64,000 nt of DNA, from positions 58,644,868 through 58,708,867 of the forward strand of contig OZ024855.1 in NCBI GenBank assembly GCA_964017155.1. The letters are read 5' to 3'. The notes under the pieces were generated by a model. The model searched no databases. It worked only from the letters and a program-made list of their open reading frames with translations, and was not told the origin of the DNA. This stretch comes from Oasisia sp. SBJ-2009 (Eukaryota; Annelida; Polychaeta; Sabellida; Siboglinidae). This document shows positions 34,043 through 47,708 of this stretch, one piece after another (position 1 is the stretch's first letter; every line of letters starts with the position of its first letter). Made by a program: the position numbers and the translations under genes.

Positions 34043-34649
34043 CTGCGCAGAGAAACAACATCTCACCAGTAACATTTAATTTTCCCCAATTGTATTAAGT
34101 ATTTCATGTATGCGTGCGCATGTGCGCGTGTATGCGGGTGTGCATGCTTCTGTGTGGTAATGCATGTATGAGTATGTCTGTGAATGCATAAGTGCCTGCA
34201 ATAGAGCTATAGTGCTTTGATCTATGTTAATTTGTATCTGGACTTTTATTTGTGGATGTGTGTTTGTGTATGTCTGCAAGTTTTGGACAGTGAATGTTTG
34301 CGTGCTTGTGTGCATGCTCCTTTCTATTGTATATAATATATTATGCAGATGGTTTGTGTATGTGCAAGCACAAAATAGTGCGTGCCTGCTTGCTTGTGTA
34401 TCTATGCAAATAAGAGAATTCAAGCATGCGTAGGATTCACATAATATGGTAAAGTGTTAGACTACGTAAAACAATATTGAGGTCACCTAATTGCTACCTA
34501 AGTTTCAGTAATATTTTAATTTTACTGGGATTACATTTAACTGGAACTATTTCTGGTTATGGCTAGGCAGCTTCTAACCATTTTCACAGACATTTTTTAT
34601 ATTGCAAATTATTATATTTATGAACAACACAATTTCTAATGTTTCATTG

Positions 34650-34729
34650 CCATCACATTTTGGTATTAGTACAAGAACTGTCACATTTGCCATCACATTT
34701 TGGTATTAGTACAAGAACTGTCACATTTA
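34650..34729. repeat. 40-bp direct repeat, two units
   Basis: CCATCACATTTTGGTATTAG with the following 20 bases occurs twice in succession without change. Confidence 0.9.
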
Positions 34730-34917
34730 TCTTTTTATAAACCATATAAATTGCATTCATTCCTGTTAGGCTATTGATCATCAAATGTTCAAATATATTT
34801 CATCACAAAATACATGGGATGTACAATTGTGTGACCCTGAACAGAATTTTGAGGTATTTCAAGCACATACACTATTTTCATAACCCAGTTTCTAGTCTGC
34901 TAATATTTCTGGCCTAC

Positions 34918-35031
34918 CTGTACTGCACACAGAGTCACTGTACCCAGTTGAACAGTTGCAGAAGAAACGACTAACATCATCAACACATGAACCACCATTC
35001 TCGCATGGATTGCTGGCACATTCGTCAATAT
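34918..35031 (-). CDS. Exon: calcium-binding EGF repeat, family R
   Basis: Lead [10 protein letters not shown], middle [16 protein letters not shown], end [13 protein letters not shown]. Asp replaces Gly after Ser in the last loop, which removes the O-GlcNAc consensus. Donor gtaggc. Confidence 0.92.
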
Positions 35032-35645
35032 CTGAAAGTCATCTCAACATAGAAACATTTTCCGAGGTTGTCGTGCATAGCTGGTAGCAACAGGTGTAAC
35101 AATTGAAGAGAGGGATTTAGTTACACAATTTTGAGAAGCATGCCTCATTAAACACAATCGCAACCATTTAGCTTGAATCATTGGCGAGTTAATCATGATA
35201 ATGTGATACAGTGTTGGTGATTACAAATGTTATGCAAGAAAAAAATGTATAAGGGAAATAGAAAGAGATTGTGTAAAACAATCATATAGTATCAGTGATG
35301 AAAGAAAGGAAGTCACTATCAAGGTCAAACTCATTCTGCACTTTAGGAATAACATGGAAATGTGTGCATGCAATTGTAGGATTTTGCCCTCCCCCAGACT
35401 CCCCTGGAATTTAGTGTAACTTGAATTCAGTTATTGCAGACTCCTAATCGTCACAATACCTAACATAAAGTTGTCACACAAAAACATTACATTAATATTT
35501 CTTAGCAACATATAATGTAGCAAATCTAACACAGTATAAGCGTAAAATTAATAGTGTAGTATATACTGAACAAAAACCAAACCTTGTTAGTAAACACACA
35601 CACATATTTATGATAGAATAGCCGGCAAAAGGAAGATAAGTCTCA

Positions 35646-35792
<147 letters not shown>

Positions 35793-35980
35793 TCAGTAAT
35801 GTTTGCTTTTACTCAGTTGTATTAAAACGTATTTCATGCATATGTTTATGCGTGCATGCGTGCGTGCATTCAAAGCATGAATCCACAGGCATACCCACTT
35901 GCTTTTGATTTCAATTTTTGTATACATAAATGCCTGCCATACACTTAATGCATGCATGTATATTAATTTGTTTTCATGTT

Positions 35981-36012
<32 letters not shown>

Positions 36013-36014
<2 letters not shown>

Positions 36015-36836
36015 TAAGCCTAAAGGCAGCTTATGTCGACCAGTGCCTAGAGGTCCGGCTTATGTAGACCAGGCATATTTTTTTATTTAATACATTTTCC
36101 AAAGATGTAAAACTGGAACATTGTTTCTAATACTAATGTTTAACACATAATGAACGTTCATCAAAATATTTCAATAAATAAGGTATATGCAAAAAATCGG
36201 TCTATACAAAAACTGCGTATGCATAGATGCCGATTTATGTAGACCGAAGCTGCCTATATTTATTTAGCCGTTTTTGCGGTAGACCGCCGAGTCTAGTTTT
36301 GATGGTACACGTTTGTACATTGCATTTAACAATTTAGTGGATGCTGTAATATGTATTGCCGAGTACCAACGGCAAGCCAACATTCGAGGGATCTATCGGT
36401 TCGCAACAAAGACAAAATGCAAGTTTTACTAATTTACACATAATAATATAGCCTTTTGCATCAGTATGAAGCATATCATACAGTGAACACGAAACTCCAA
36501 CCCTTCGTTCAGTATATACCACAAATATAGATTGATAAGTACTTTGACCCGGTACACATAACCCGGCACACAATATACTCAAAAATATGCACGGCGCTGG
36601 AGAAAACATGCTCAAAATCACTTGAGCTGTTGTTCATTTAAAAATTTATTACACACAGTACTTCACTGTCATATGAACTGAATATGCACAAGCAATAGCA
36701 CTGATCAATTCAATTGTGTTAGTTGTGAACTAACACGGCAAATCTTTATGTAGACCAGTTTTGGTCTACATAAAACAGCGGTCTACATAAGCCGGTCCTA
36801 TATGCATAATCGGTCGACGCAAGCTGCTTGTAGGAG
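36013..36836 (-). mobile_element. GTCGACC-ended inverted-repeat transposon, copy 2
   Basis: Inverted relative to copy 1. The ends match copy 1 end for end: AGTAAGCCTAAAGGCAGCTT on one side, and CTCCTACAAGCAGCTTGCGT in reverse complement on the other. It lacks the 1,143-bp nested element. It is flanked by TA repeats (35985-36012 and 36837-36860). The shared reading frame 36334-36621 corresponds to 31058-31393 of copy 1 but drifts in frame, so it is not taken as a gene. Confidence 0.8.
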
Positions 36837-37530
36837 TATATATATATATATACATATATATATTTATGTATCCTACCAGAATATAAGTTCACTGGTTGCC
36901 TATGTGTGGTCGTAGCTTGTTTGGTGCAACACTATAAACACTGGACAACAGTTGCGCTGTGTAAAAGGGCAAATTGTATTGCCTGTTCACCTCAACGTAC
37001 TTCAGTGTAATCACAATTATAGCATACATACATTATAATGAAAGCCAGCATGGCTAATGTTCTTATTTACAAGCAACAAAGGTGAGGGGCCAACCGCCCG
37101 CAATATATATATTCAAGCATGTACATTCGTTTGTGTATGTCATGTGCGTCTGCGAGTGTGCTACCACTCATGCATGAGTGAATGTGTGCTGAACAATTAA
37201 TTTGAGCACGTTTATATTCATACTCATGATATTTTATGTGCCAGTGTCCTGTGTGAATGCTTGTGTGAATTAGTGCATAATTGCTTGCATCTGTACATCA
37301 GTGCAATTGCAATCACATGATATGGTAGAAGGGTAAAACTAACTAAAAATAAATTTGGTGTATTTCTGATAAGATTCAGTGGATTTACTGTGTTCACCAT
37401 GGATTTACAAATAATTGCTCTGTAGCTGGACACATGGTTACAACACCGTTGAAGCCATTTCCGTGTGGCATGTGGCATTATAATTATACATTTTTATTCT
37501 TTCAGTTTGTGTAAACAGTACTGACTGTTG

Positions 37531-37779
37531 TGCGCGTTGGATAAAAGAAGCCATCTGGATTAGGAAGACGAAACCAACTATGAACAGAGACGAGGGGGGC
37601 TACAGACTAAGTCACGTGTGCGACAGTCTGCTCACCACGCCATCTATCGAGCAGTGACCACAGTTCCTGAAGAAGGCCGCAGATGGCGGTTGAAACGTTG
37701 AAGTGAGTAGAAATTATTAGTTGTGTAATCAGAAATTGTACTTGAATAATATACTTCCAACTTGATGAACATTTTCATG
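37531..37779 (+). mobile_element. Penelope-like retroelement 3' fragment with target duplication
   Basis: AGTACTGACTGTTG stands on both sides (37517-37530 and 37780-37793) and once in the paralogous block A intron near 26133. The first 127 bases encode ARWIKEAIWIRKTKPTMNRD, then EGGYRLSHVCDSLL, then a stop at 37655. This is the end of the GIY-YIG endonuclease of Penelope-like elements (REAIxIRKxxPxxNRDxGxYxLS). The following GAAGAAGGCCGCAGATGG is typical of their 3' end. It is a 5'-truncated copy. Confidence 0.85.
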
Positions 37780-37950
37780 AGTACTGACTGTTGTTTGGTT
37801 ATTTATCATCAAATGGTCAAACCTTTTCAGTACAAAATACTTTGGTTGAACAATTTAGTTTTAGTGAGCCTTTGCAGACCTTCAAAGCATTTCAATGTTT
37901 CCCACTGTTCTTTCAAATGGGCAGCAAGTCACCTAACACCTATGACCTAC

Positions 37951-38064
37951 CTGTACTGCACACGGAGTCGTTGTAACCAGCCGAACAGTTGCAGAAGAAA
38001 CGATTTACATCATCAAAGCACGAACCACCATTCTCACATGGATTGCTGGCACATTCGTCAATAT
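37951..38064 (-). CDS. Exon: calcium-binding EGF repeat, family R (block B, last exon)
   Basis: Lead [10 protein letters not shown], middle [16 protein letters not shown], end CSAGYNDSVCSTG. Paralogue of the exon at 26330 but with a normal G at the donor junction. Donor gtaggt. Confidence 0.92.
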
Positions 38065-38734
38065 CTGAAACCCAGCTCACAACATTGGAGTATTTCGCCA
38101 TGTTGTCTTGTGCAGCTACTAGCTGCAGATGAACCCAATGTAGACAGTAATTTGTTGACTAATGTTTGTGAAGTATGCTTCATTTAGATACAATTGTAAT
38201 CGAATATATTTTTGTTAATTTACTTTGTTACTTGTTATCATGTAATACACCACTGGTGATTTCAAATCATAAGCAAACTGTTTTTAGTATTTATTATGTT
38301 GACTCTTTGCAACTTGATGATTGAATGATAATTTTATTTTTACTCAATGACATACTTAGTTTTCACTATTTTCAAGGAACATATTTACATATCATTTACA
38401 TCAATAATACGACATGGGATGATCTATATTTACAAAGGATACAAGTTCAAAAGGATCACAATAAACAAACAGATCAATAAATAAATACACAAAAATAAAG
38501 AAGTATAAAATAGAAAGAAGTAAAATATTTTTACTGAAATTTTTACGATTGACCATTTAGGAGTTTCTTACATTTAGATACTGAAATTAAGACACAAGTA
38601 GAAATGAGAAATTAGACAATAGAGGTATTTGAACAACTGGAAAACTAAATTTATTAGGGACGTAGAAAGAGATTGTAAGATAAGAATCATACAATGTCAT
38701 TGACACGCACTCATACAGGAAAGCATGCAAGCAT

Positions 38735-38738
38735 GCAT

Positions 38739-38793
<55 letters not shown>
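38735..38793. repeat. ACGC tetranucleotide repeat
   Basis: Block B counterpart of the compound repeat at 26521. Confidence 0.95.
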
Positions 38794-39053
38794 CAACACA
38801 CACACTGGTATTTAGATATTCAAACGAAGACCATAGCAAAGATGAACGAGTTAAGGGGAGAGACACATGATAAAGTGGAGAACAAAATTGATATAATTCA
38901 CTAACAATTTCAAGCAAGTTTGTGTTCCTAACTGTCCTGTAGTTACTTCATCGCCATGAGGCAAAGCACCAAACTTGTCATCATCATCAATATCGCCATC
39001 TCTTCTATATCTCACTTCCACACCTGATTGTTTCATCCGGCATTCAGCCATAC

Positions 39054-39167
39054 CTGTCTCACACATGTTTCCAGTGTATCCTGCCACACAGCTGCAGTTG
39101 AAGCCGTCAATATGATCAGTGCACTGAGCTCCATTCTTACATGGACTAGTGCCACATTCATCAATGT
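39054..39167 (-). CDS. Exon: EGF repeat, family H (block B)
   Basis: Lead DIDECGTSPC, middle CKNGAQCTDHIDGFNC, end CVAGYTGNMCETG. It differs from block A only in the first loop (GTSP for VSSP), which loses the O-glucose consensus. Confidence 0.92.
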
Positions 39168-39294
39168 CTGAAAAGACAGGAACAATTACTTTTAGTGTCA
39201 ATATCACTAATAGTGATAACACACTGGGTATGATTATAAATGTACAACTCATTGTAGCCTGATCAACTGTGGTCATTTCTATCATTATTAAAAC

Positions 39295-39560
39295 AAGTCA
39301 GACATGTAATATTTTAATAATGTTGTACAGTCATTTGGACTGCAAAAATCACTTGATACATCAGTCCCTGGCAGACCTGAGTAATGGAACATCCTCTTGA
39401 ACTTCATGGCAATCTTTCAGTCTTGCCACAGTTAAAATAACAAATACCAGCTGAATGTATAAATTACATATATCCACTTTATCTTATTTTATTCACACAC
39501 TTCGGTGAAATGGACAATGGGTGAAACTTTCTAAGATTCTAAGCAGCAGCAAGATGATTC
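39295..39560 (-). mobile_element. SINE copy in block B
   Basis: Syntenic partner of the SINE at 27110, with the same left and right flanks. Confidence 0.5.
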
Positions 39561-39628
39561 AAACCCAGTTTATTTCAACTGCCGTGTTGACACATTAAAT
39601 ACCACTCCACATTACATCCACTTCTCAC

Positions 39629-39739
39629 CTGTCTCACAATCCAGGCCCGTGTATCCAGCGACACAATCACATGTCCGATTGCCGCCAGTTTCCAGACAAG
39701 TCCCTCCATTGGCACAAGGTGTCGCTGTACACAGTTGTC
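39629..39739 (-). CDS. Exon: non-calcium EGF repeat, family G (block B)
   Basis: Encodes GQLCTATPC, CANGGTCLETGGNRTC and CVAGYTGLDCETG. Acceptor gtttgtag, donor gtgaga. Confidence 0.92.
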
Positions 39740-39999
39740 CTACAAACGACAACGGAAAATATAGAAAACACAGCCATTGCGGGTGCAAATATTGTTGTAT
39801 GCAAAGTATGGCAAATCTTCAGGTAATAGATTCAACAATTTATTTATAAGGCAACAACTCAACAACCTTTACATTATAAAACAACATATAACTGTAAGTG
39901 TTTTTTATATCTGTCCAATAATTGTTCCTAAGTGTTACACATAGGTATTAGGTAATACATAAAGCTGATGTGTAGTTAATGGCCGAATGAGCCTTTTAA

Positions 40000-40792
40000 G
40001 GTAGGACACTGGTCGGGAAATGGATTTTGATGATATCTCAACAACCAGAGCAGCAATCTTTCTAAAACTTTCAGGATGTGGTTCTGGTGGGAAAAGATGA
40101 CCAATTGTAAAATTTCATCTCATTTGCATAACCGTAACCATGGCAACCGGCTTTTCTGTGAAAATAGGTACGCATGATTTTGCGGGAGGTCTTGCAGTAA
40201 AACTATGCATATGTTTCTTTCTTTTTTGTTTGTTATGATCCACTGAAGTGTTGTAGAGTGCAATGATGCTGTTTTTGATCAACTCCTTACAATATTTATT
40301 ATCAAAAAGAAATTGCAAAGATTTTTTTCGTTTTTCCAAATATTATAACAACTTCAGTCATCAATAAAAATCTTCATATAAAAGCTATCATGTTTAAAAA
40401 GCATCATTGCACTCACTGCACCATTGGGAATACATGGTAAAAAAATCAGACTCCTAGGTTTTGTACTTTTTCCGGGAGACCTCCCGCAAAATAGCAATAT
40501 TGTCGAAAAGTAAGTTTTGAGAAAACGGCAAAAAACCAAATGAACATCAAATATTTTTAATAACACCAGTGTAAAGTCACCATTATGACTGTTTTTCATA
40601 CCAGAAGCATGTGGTAACTATATAACGAAAGTGTGTGAACCATATTCAGTATATATATATATGGAATTTGTTTATAGTTTACACAAGCGGCGGCGGCGGC
40701 AGTGAATAAATTCATCACTGGCCAAGCATACTCATACATTGTATATGTATTATGTAATGTTGTCTTTTATGAAATAAAATTTGATATATATG

Positions 40793-40839
<47 letters not shown>

Positions 40840-40888
40840 CATATATATATATGTAAGGCCTATACATATATATACACATATTTATATC

Positions 40889-40923
<35 letters not shown>

Positions 40924-42040
40924 TATATACATACACACACAAACATCTATTACTAAATAATTGGTCAATTTCATGCACACATCATAAATGATAAGCATAC
41001 TCTGTCACAATTAATGTTTAATGAATTATTTAATGTTAAATAAATTGTTTAAAAATGTAATTACCTAAAATACTTTTCATATTTGATCAGAAAAAAAAAT
41101 GCTAGAAAAGTAAATCCAACAACAGTACCACCTTTCGTTTTATGTTAATTCCACATTGGATTAATATGAATGAAACAAATTCAGTCAAATTATTTTCTGT
41201 AATAAATAAATAAATGTAACTTCCGACTGATACTGATAGAGCGACAAACTTCGGCAGCGCCAGCGCCGCTGTCAGTGACAGTCCGGGTGGTCGGCGGCCG
41301 GCGGCCGTAGCCGCGTAGCAAGGCCAGCCCGACGTCGCCGTCGGCATTTCTTTCCCCGTTCGCTGCCGCTTCCGCGAGTCCGTTGCGCGACTGAACAGCA
41401 TTATGCAGGCTGTTCATGCTATCTCCCGCGCATTCAGCTTATTTGCGTTTATTATATCGTTTCTTTCTTTCAAATTGGTAAACCGTACGGATCTTTCGTC
41501 GATCCGACGCCATGACACATACAGGTCATTCATCTTGAAGCCGCACCGTGATTGGCTGGCGTCGTTGCATAAGGTCAATTTTAATTAGCTACGTGGCCGC
41601 GATCACCATATATGGTTCGCGTGAGGTCGGGCTGCCAAGCAACAGCTGAAACTGTTTGTGATTGGATAGTTTCGCGGCACTTTCGGCGCCGATAACTAAT
41701 TTATGTACGGATGTCGCCGATTTTTGACTTCGGTAGCGTACGGAAGGGATCATTTCGAACACGAGGATACCAAACATGGCCGCGTTGCATGGAGCAATGT
41801 TTACGTTTGAGCGCGCTGAAAGTTGGCCCGTTTTCGTCGATTTTAAAGGCCAGCCGCCATAACGACATTAGCAGCTAGTTGGGTAACGACATAGTTAATC
41901 CTTTTATTGGTACTTTTAGGACGAATTCAGTGAAATAAAGTTAGCAACACGTGCGCAAGACATCGTTCGTTCTGAAAATCATGTTTATTAAAATTCGACC
42001 GTTTTGTCATTTTCCTGCAATTCCCGACCCGCGGCATACG
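40000..42040 (+). mobile_element. TTAA-flanked DNA transposon, longer copy
   Basis: TTAA stands at 39996-39999 and again at 42041-42044, while the paralogous intron of block A keeps a single TTAA near 27805 within CCTTTTAAGATATCTC. The ends GTAGGACACTGGTCGGGAA and, in reverse complement, GTATGCCGCGGGTCGGGAA form imperfect inverted repeats. Inside are a GCGGGAGGTCTCCCG-type palindrome near 40475, a TA microsatellite at 40795-40930 and a GC-rich block at 41240-41400. No transposase was recognised, so it is probably mobilised in trans by a TTAA-specific (piggyBac- or Kolobok-type) enzyme. Confidence 0.9.
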
Positions 42041-42283
42041 TTAAGATATCTCTCAAAATGGCTTAATTTTCAAGATGAAGATTTTATTGGATCAACATTT
42101 TGAAACATTATGAGTGAAGTTGAAACAACATAATTCACTACTTTTTTCTCATGTTGTTAAAGTTGTGAATCAGTGCATAAAATATACCATGGGAAACTCA
42201 GTATATAGTCTTACTCCTACGGATATACAAGTCTAGTACTCCTGGTGCAGAAACTACAAGACTTTGAACACACTGTACTGTAC

Positions 42284-42397
42284 CTATGTTGCATGTGGAT
42301 CCATTGTAGCTAGCAGTACAGTTGCAGAGGAAGCCATCCACACGATCTATACATGTTCCGTCATTCATGCACGGGGTACTGGCGCACTCGTCAATGT
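42284..42397 (-). CDS. Exon: calcium-binding EGF repeat, family M (block B)
   Basis: Lead DIDECASTPC, middle CMNDGTCIDRVDGFLC, end CTASYNGSTCNIG. It is unchanged at protein level from block A despite the insertion of 2 kb in the neighbouring intron. Confidence 0.92.
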
Positions 42398-42801
42398 CTG
42401 CAACAGAAACAAAACAATGACTGTGCAAAACATAAAAACATATGGGAGCAATAAAATGTAACTTTAGTCAAGTGTCACATTGACTTAGTTTTCTAGGCTG
42501 TTATATAAACACATACATGCATGAGAATTGCAAAGACATTCAAAATACAGTTATTGCAACAAAAAGTCCGATGCATCTGATTGACAAGACATTCACACAA
42601 CTGAATCTCATGATCATTGGAAAGTTCAAACTTGCCAGGATGGGCAGCAGTTGAAGATGACTTTGATATTAATATATTACCATTTCTGCAACATTATCAC
42701 TCATAATATACAATATATTTCAGCTACATCATCAACCAAATATTACATTGGATATATATTCATGCAATTTGTTATTAGGATATTATCCTCTTTTCACTCA
42801 C

Positions 42802-42915
42802 CGACGCTGCAGTTGGAGCCAGTGTAGCCGGCCGCGCACAAACAGCTATAGTCGTCGACCAGGTCTTGGCACGTGCCACCGTTCATGCACGTCACGCTTG
42901 CACAGTCGTCAATAT
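42802..42915 (-). CDS. Exon: calcium-binding EGF repeat, family L (block B)
   Basis: Lead [10 protein letters not shown], middle [16 protein letters not shown], end [13 protein letters not shown]. Acceptor ccgtgcag, donor gtgagt. Confidence 0.92.
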
Positions 42916-43356
42916 CTGCACGGACACAAACACATGGAGTTGGTTTATCATAGTAGCATAAGTACAAACTGTTAGGGCGATGTTTTATTAGTGCTTGTTA
43001 TTGCTAAACCATAATATTATTTTGAAAATAACCATGTATTTATAACTTCTACAACTACTAATACCATTCTTATCATACCCTGGCTAATTGAGCAAATAAT
43101 TCACCAATTAAACAGATATGCTGGACATTTTCTATTCTTTACAAGATCTTAATGATAGATGTTCAAACCACGGTACTTAGAGATCTGGTAAAGCACAATC
43201 AAGGGGTAATGATAACATTCTTGTTTATAAATTTGTAGCTGGGTGTATGTATGCATCCTATACACGTTGAGTTATTATTATTTGACCACTGTGAATTGAC
43301 AACTTTGCATTACACCCTTGGCCACATGCATGTATAATACTGTAGTACACACTGAA

Positions 43357-43403
43357 CTTGCACAGTCGTCAATATCTGCACGGACACAAACACATGAAGT
43401 TGG
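43357..43403 (-). pseudogene. Orphan fragment of the family L exon
   Basis: CTTGCACAGTCGTCAATATC and the following intron bases repeat the 5' edge of the exon at 42802-42915 (acceptor and the first 19 exon bases). The rest of the exon is missing. It comes from a local duplication of intron sequence specific to block B. Confidence 0.7.
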
Positions 43404-43674
43404 TTACTTACAGATCTGACATCGTACAATCAAGGGGTAAAGATATCATTCTTATTTACAAATCTGTAGCCAGGTGTATACATGAATTTCTCCAATTTTT
43501 TGTAGTTATTACAGTTTGACCCCAGAGAATTGACAACTTTGCATTACACCATTTGCAAAATCCATGTGTAATACTGTAGTATACACTAAACAAACACAAA
43601 GCCTTTGTCGCTTGCGTATACATATTCCTGAAGACATAGCGAAGCATAAAGATGATAGTCTCAAGAACACATAC

Positions 43675-43788
43675 CTGTTTCACACACAGTGCCAGTGTAC
43701 CCAGTCGGACACTGGCACGAGAAACCATCAGCCTGGTCGGTGCAGTTGCCACCATGTTCACACGGACTGCTGGTGCACTCATCAATGT
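43675..43788 (-). CDS. Exon: calcium-binding EGF repeat, family Q (block B)
   Basis: Lead [10 protein letters not shown], middle [16 protein letters not shown], end [13 protein letters not shown]. Acceptor tgtgtag, donor gtatgt. Confidence 0.92.
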
Positions 43789-44721
43789 CTACACAGAGAA
43801 AGAACATCTCATCTGTAACTTCATAACTATATTATAAAGTACTTATGTGTGGGCTTATGTGAGCACATATGTGTGTATGTGTATGTGTATGTGAGCGTGT
43901 TCGTGTGTGTACAAGACCATTTGTGAATGTTTGCATAAATGCTTGCTACACAACTAACAAGTTTTTATACATGTGCTTTTGTGTATATATACAGTATGTG
44001 TATATGTATGAATGCATGTTTGTTCGAGCAAATGTGTATGAGTTTGTAGATGTGCTGGTTTCCGTGCATGCATTTATGCATGACTGCTAGACAGTGAATG
44101 CTTGCAATTGCTTGTGTGCATATTTATATATTATATGTATGGGTGCTTTTGTTTGTGCGTGCATGCATACACGAACTAGTGTGTATTACTTCATGCATGC
44201 CTAGCACAAAACACTCACGCATATAATGACATACTGTGATTGGTTAAGAAGATATGTATGCGAGAAAGCATGCATATATGTGTGCATATCACACAATGTG
44301 ACAGAAGCTTTAGACTACTTAAAAATAATCAATGTAAGACAAACTGCTACCTCTACTTCTGTTACTATGAATATTAATGGCTCTGTAGCTAGTCAATTGA
44401 TCATTGTTGCCTCAAATGTAGACAAGCGGAAAGAGGCTTAATCCACACCTCAGTAGTAAAATATATTTTCAATGAGCGAATTTCCTTGATACAAAAAAAG
44501 TATTTTGGCAGAAATTATACAATACATTGTTTTTATTCCTATAATTTGTATTAGTAGAATTGATTGCTGTTAGATTATCAGTCACCAAATGATTAACCAC
44601 CCATTCATACAAAATATCTATTTAACAATTTTCTGAGCCTTAACCGGATTTTAGTGCATTTCAAATTTTGCAACCCATTATTATCCCCCTGGCAGTGTAT
44701 TACCCGATACTTAGTTCCTAC

Positions 44722-44835
44722 CTGTACCACACATGGAGCCACTGTACCCAGCCGAACAGTTGCAAAAGAAACGACCAATGTCATCAACACATGAACCATT
44801 GTTCTTGCACGGATTGCTGGCACATTCGTCAATAT
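44722..44835 (-). CDS. Exon: calcium-binding EGF repeat, family R (block B, first exon)
   Basis: Lead [10 protein letters not shown], middle [16 protein letters not shown], end [13 protein letters not shown]. Donor gtagga. Confidence 0.92.
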
Positions 44836-45383
44836 CTGAAAGCATAGCAATGTTTTTCTATAATATCAAGCAAAACTACTAGCTGCAGATGCAGCACCAT
44901 AATAAATGATTAGTTGATTACAATTTTTGAAGCATGACTCATTTAAACACAATTTTTACTAGATAAATTTACACTGATTTCAGTTGTCTTACTAATTATC
45001 TTGTATACATTGTTGGTGTTTACAATTACAAAGTATATTTCTATCTTGGCACAAAAAGTTACATTTTAATGGTTGACAATTTAGGACTTTCAGATATTTA
45101 GATATTCAAATGAAGACCATCTCAGAGATGACATACTGAGCACAGATATCCTAAGGAAGTTCTAAGAAACAAAACTGACAAACTGACATGGGAAGTGGAA
45201 AGCGACTGTGATCACAATCAATCACAATCACAAACAATCAAATAGGATCATTGATACATATTCACAAAAACATGATATTAACATTACTTAACAACGTTAG
45301 ATGTAACAAATCTAACAATGTAATGGTAACACTTTGGTATACATTAAGTAAAAAATAATAAAACTGTGCCACATGCCTATATA

Positions 45384-45430
<47 letters not shown>

Positions 45431-45472
45431 TATTCCTGAAAGAGATAGTAGTGCATAAGGAAGATAATCTCA

Positions 45473-46898
<1,426 letters not shown>

Positions 46899-47012
46899 CT
46901 GTTTCACAAGTGGTACCATTGTACCCAGTCGTACACTGGCACGAGAAACCGTTAACCTGGTCGGTGCAGTTTCCACCATGCTCACACGGGTTGTTTTCAC
47001 ACTCATTGATGT
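46899..47012 (-). CDS. Exon: calcium-binding EGF repeat, family Q
   Basis: Lead [10 protein letters not shown], middle [16 protein letters not shown], end [13 protein letters not shown]. Asn replaces Ser in the first loop, so the O-glucose consensus is lost. It is the first exon after the 12.6-kb gap in transcript order. Confidence 0.9.
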
Positions 47013-47104
47013 CTGTTCAGAGAAACAATGTTATAATGATTAAGGTCAGTTCTATTGCACCAAAATCCTAGGTAACAAAGTGCAAAGTTAAGGGTTTACA
47101 AGTT

Positions 47105-47270
47105 CTTTTATACTAGCGAGTATTCAGTCCTCAGAACTGCTCATTTGAAGTGCTTTACACTATACTTCCCCGGCAGACCTATTCTATGAGACGCTGTCTC
47201 AACTTCACTGTGGTGAAGCAACCAGCCACGCCGCAATTAATGCCGAAGGCTGCGTGATGATTACAGGAGT
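47105..47270 (-). mobile_element. SINE fragment
   Basis: Contains TACTAGCGAGTATTCAGTCC, CAGAACTGCTCATTTGAAGT and CCGGCAGACCTATTC, i.e. the 3' half of the SINE family. The promoter half is missing. Confidence 0.45.
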
Positions 47271-47708
47271 CAGGCTTCTAATGTCTAGTGCAGTTACAAT
47301 TGTTTTGCAACAAAATGAGGCAAATACTGACGAATGTCATAAAGCATTAATGGTCCCAGAACAAAGCCTTATGCTTAAGGAACATCACACGAGATAGGGA
47401 ATGCTGATGAAAGACAATCACAATCTTGACTCTCTAGTGTCTATTACTTAGATATGATATACACCAACTTTGTAAGCTATAAGGCATATCTGACTCACTA
47501 TTACGCCCAGAAAATGGTGCAACTTTATTAGACAATACAAGGATTAATTTGGAATTAGACATGAATGTTTAGGCCATTGACATTGTTGTTGGTAATATAA
47601 TATTCATAGATAATTACTCAGTCTCAGAACATGACATCAGATATGTTATGCATAATTTAACAGTTACAAAATAATGTAGTTATATAGCGTGTGGATATCT
47701 TTCATCAA

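Larger units (their letters stand above)
37375..44900. repeat. Segmental duplication, block B (seven EGF exons plus insertions)
   Basis: Partner of block A with the same exon order. It has grown by a Penelope-like insertion (37531-37779), a 2.04-kb TTAA element (40000-42040) and a local duplication around 43357-43570. Confidence 0.9.
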
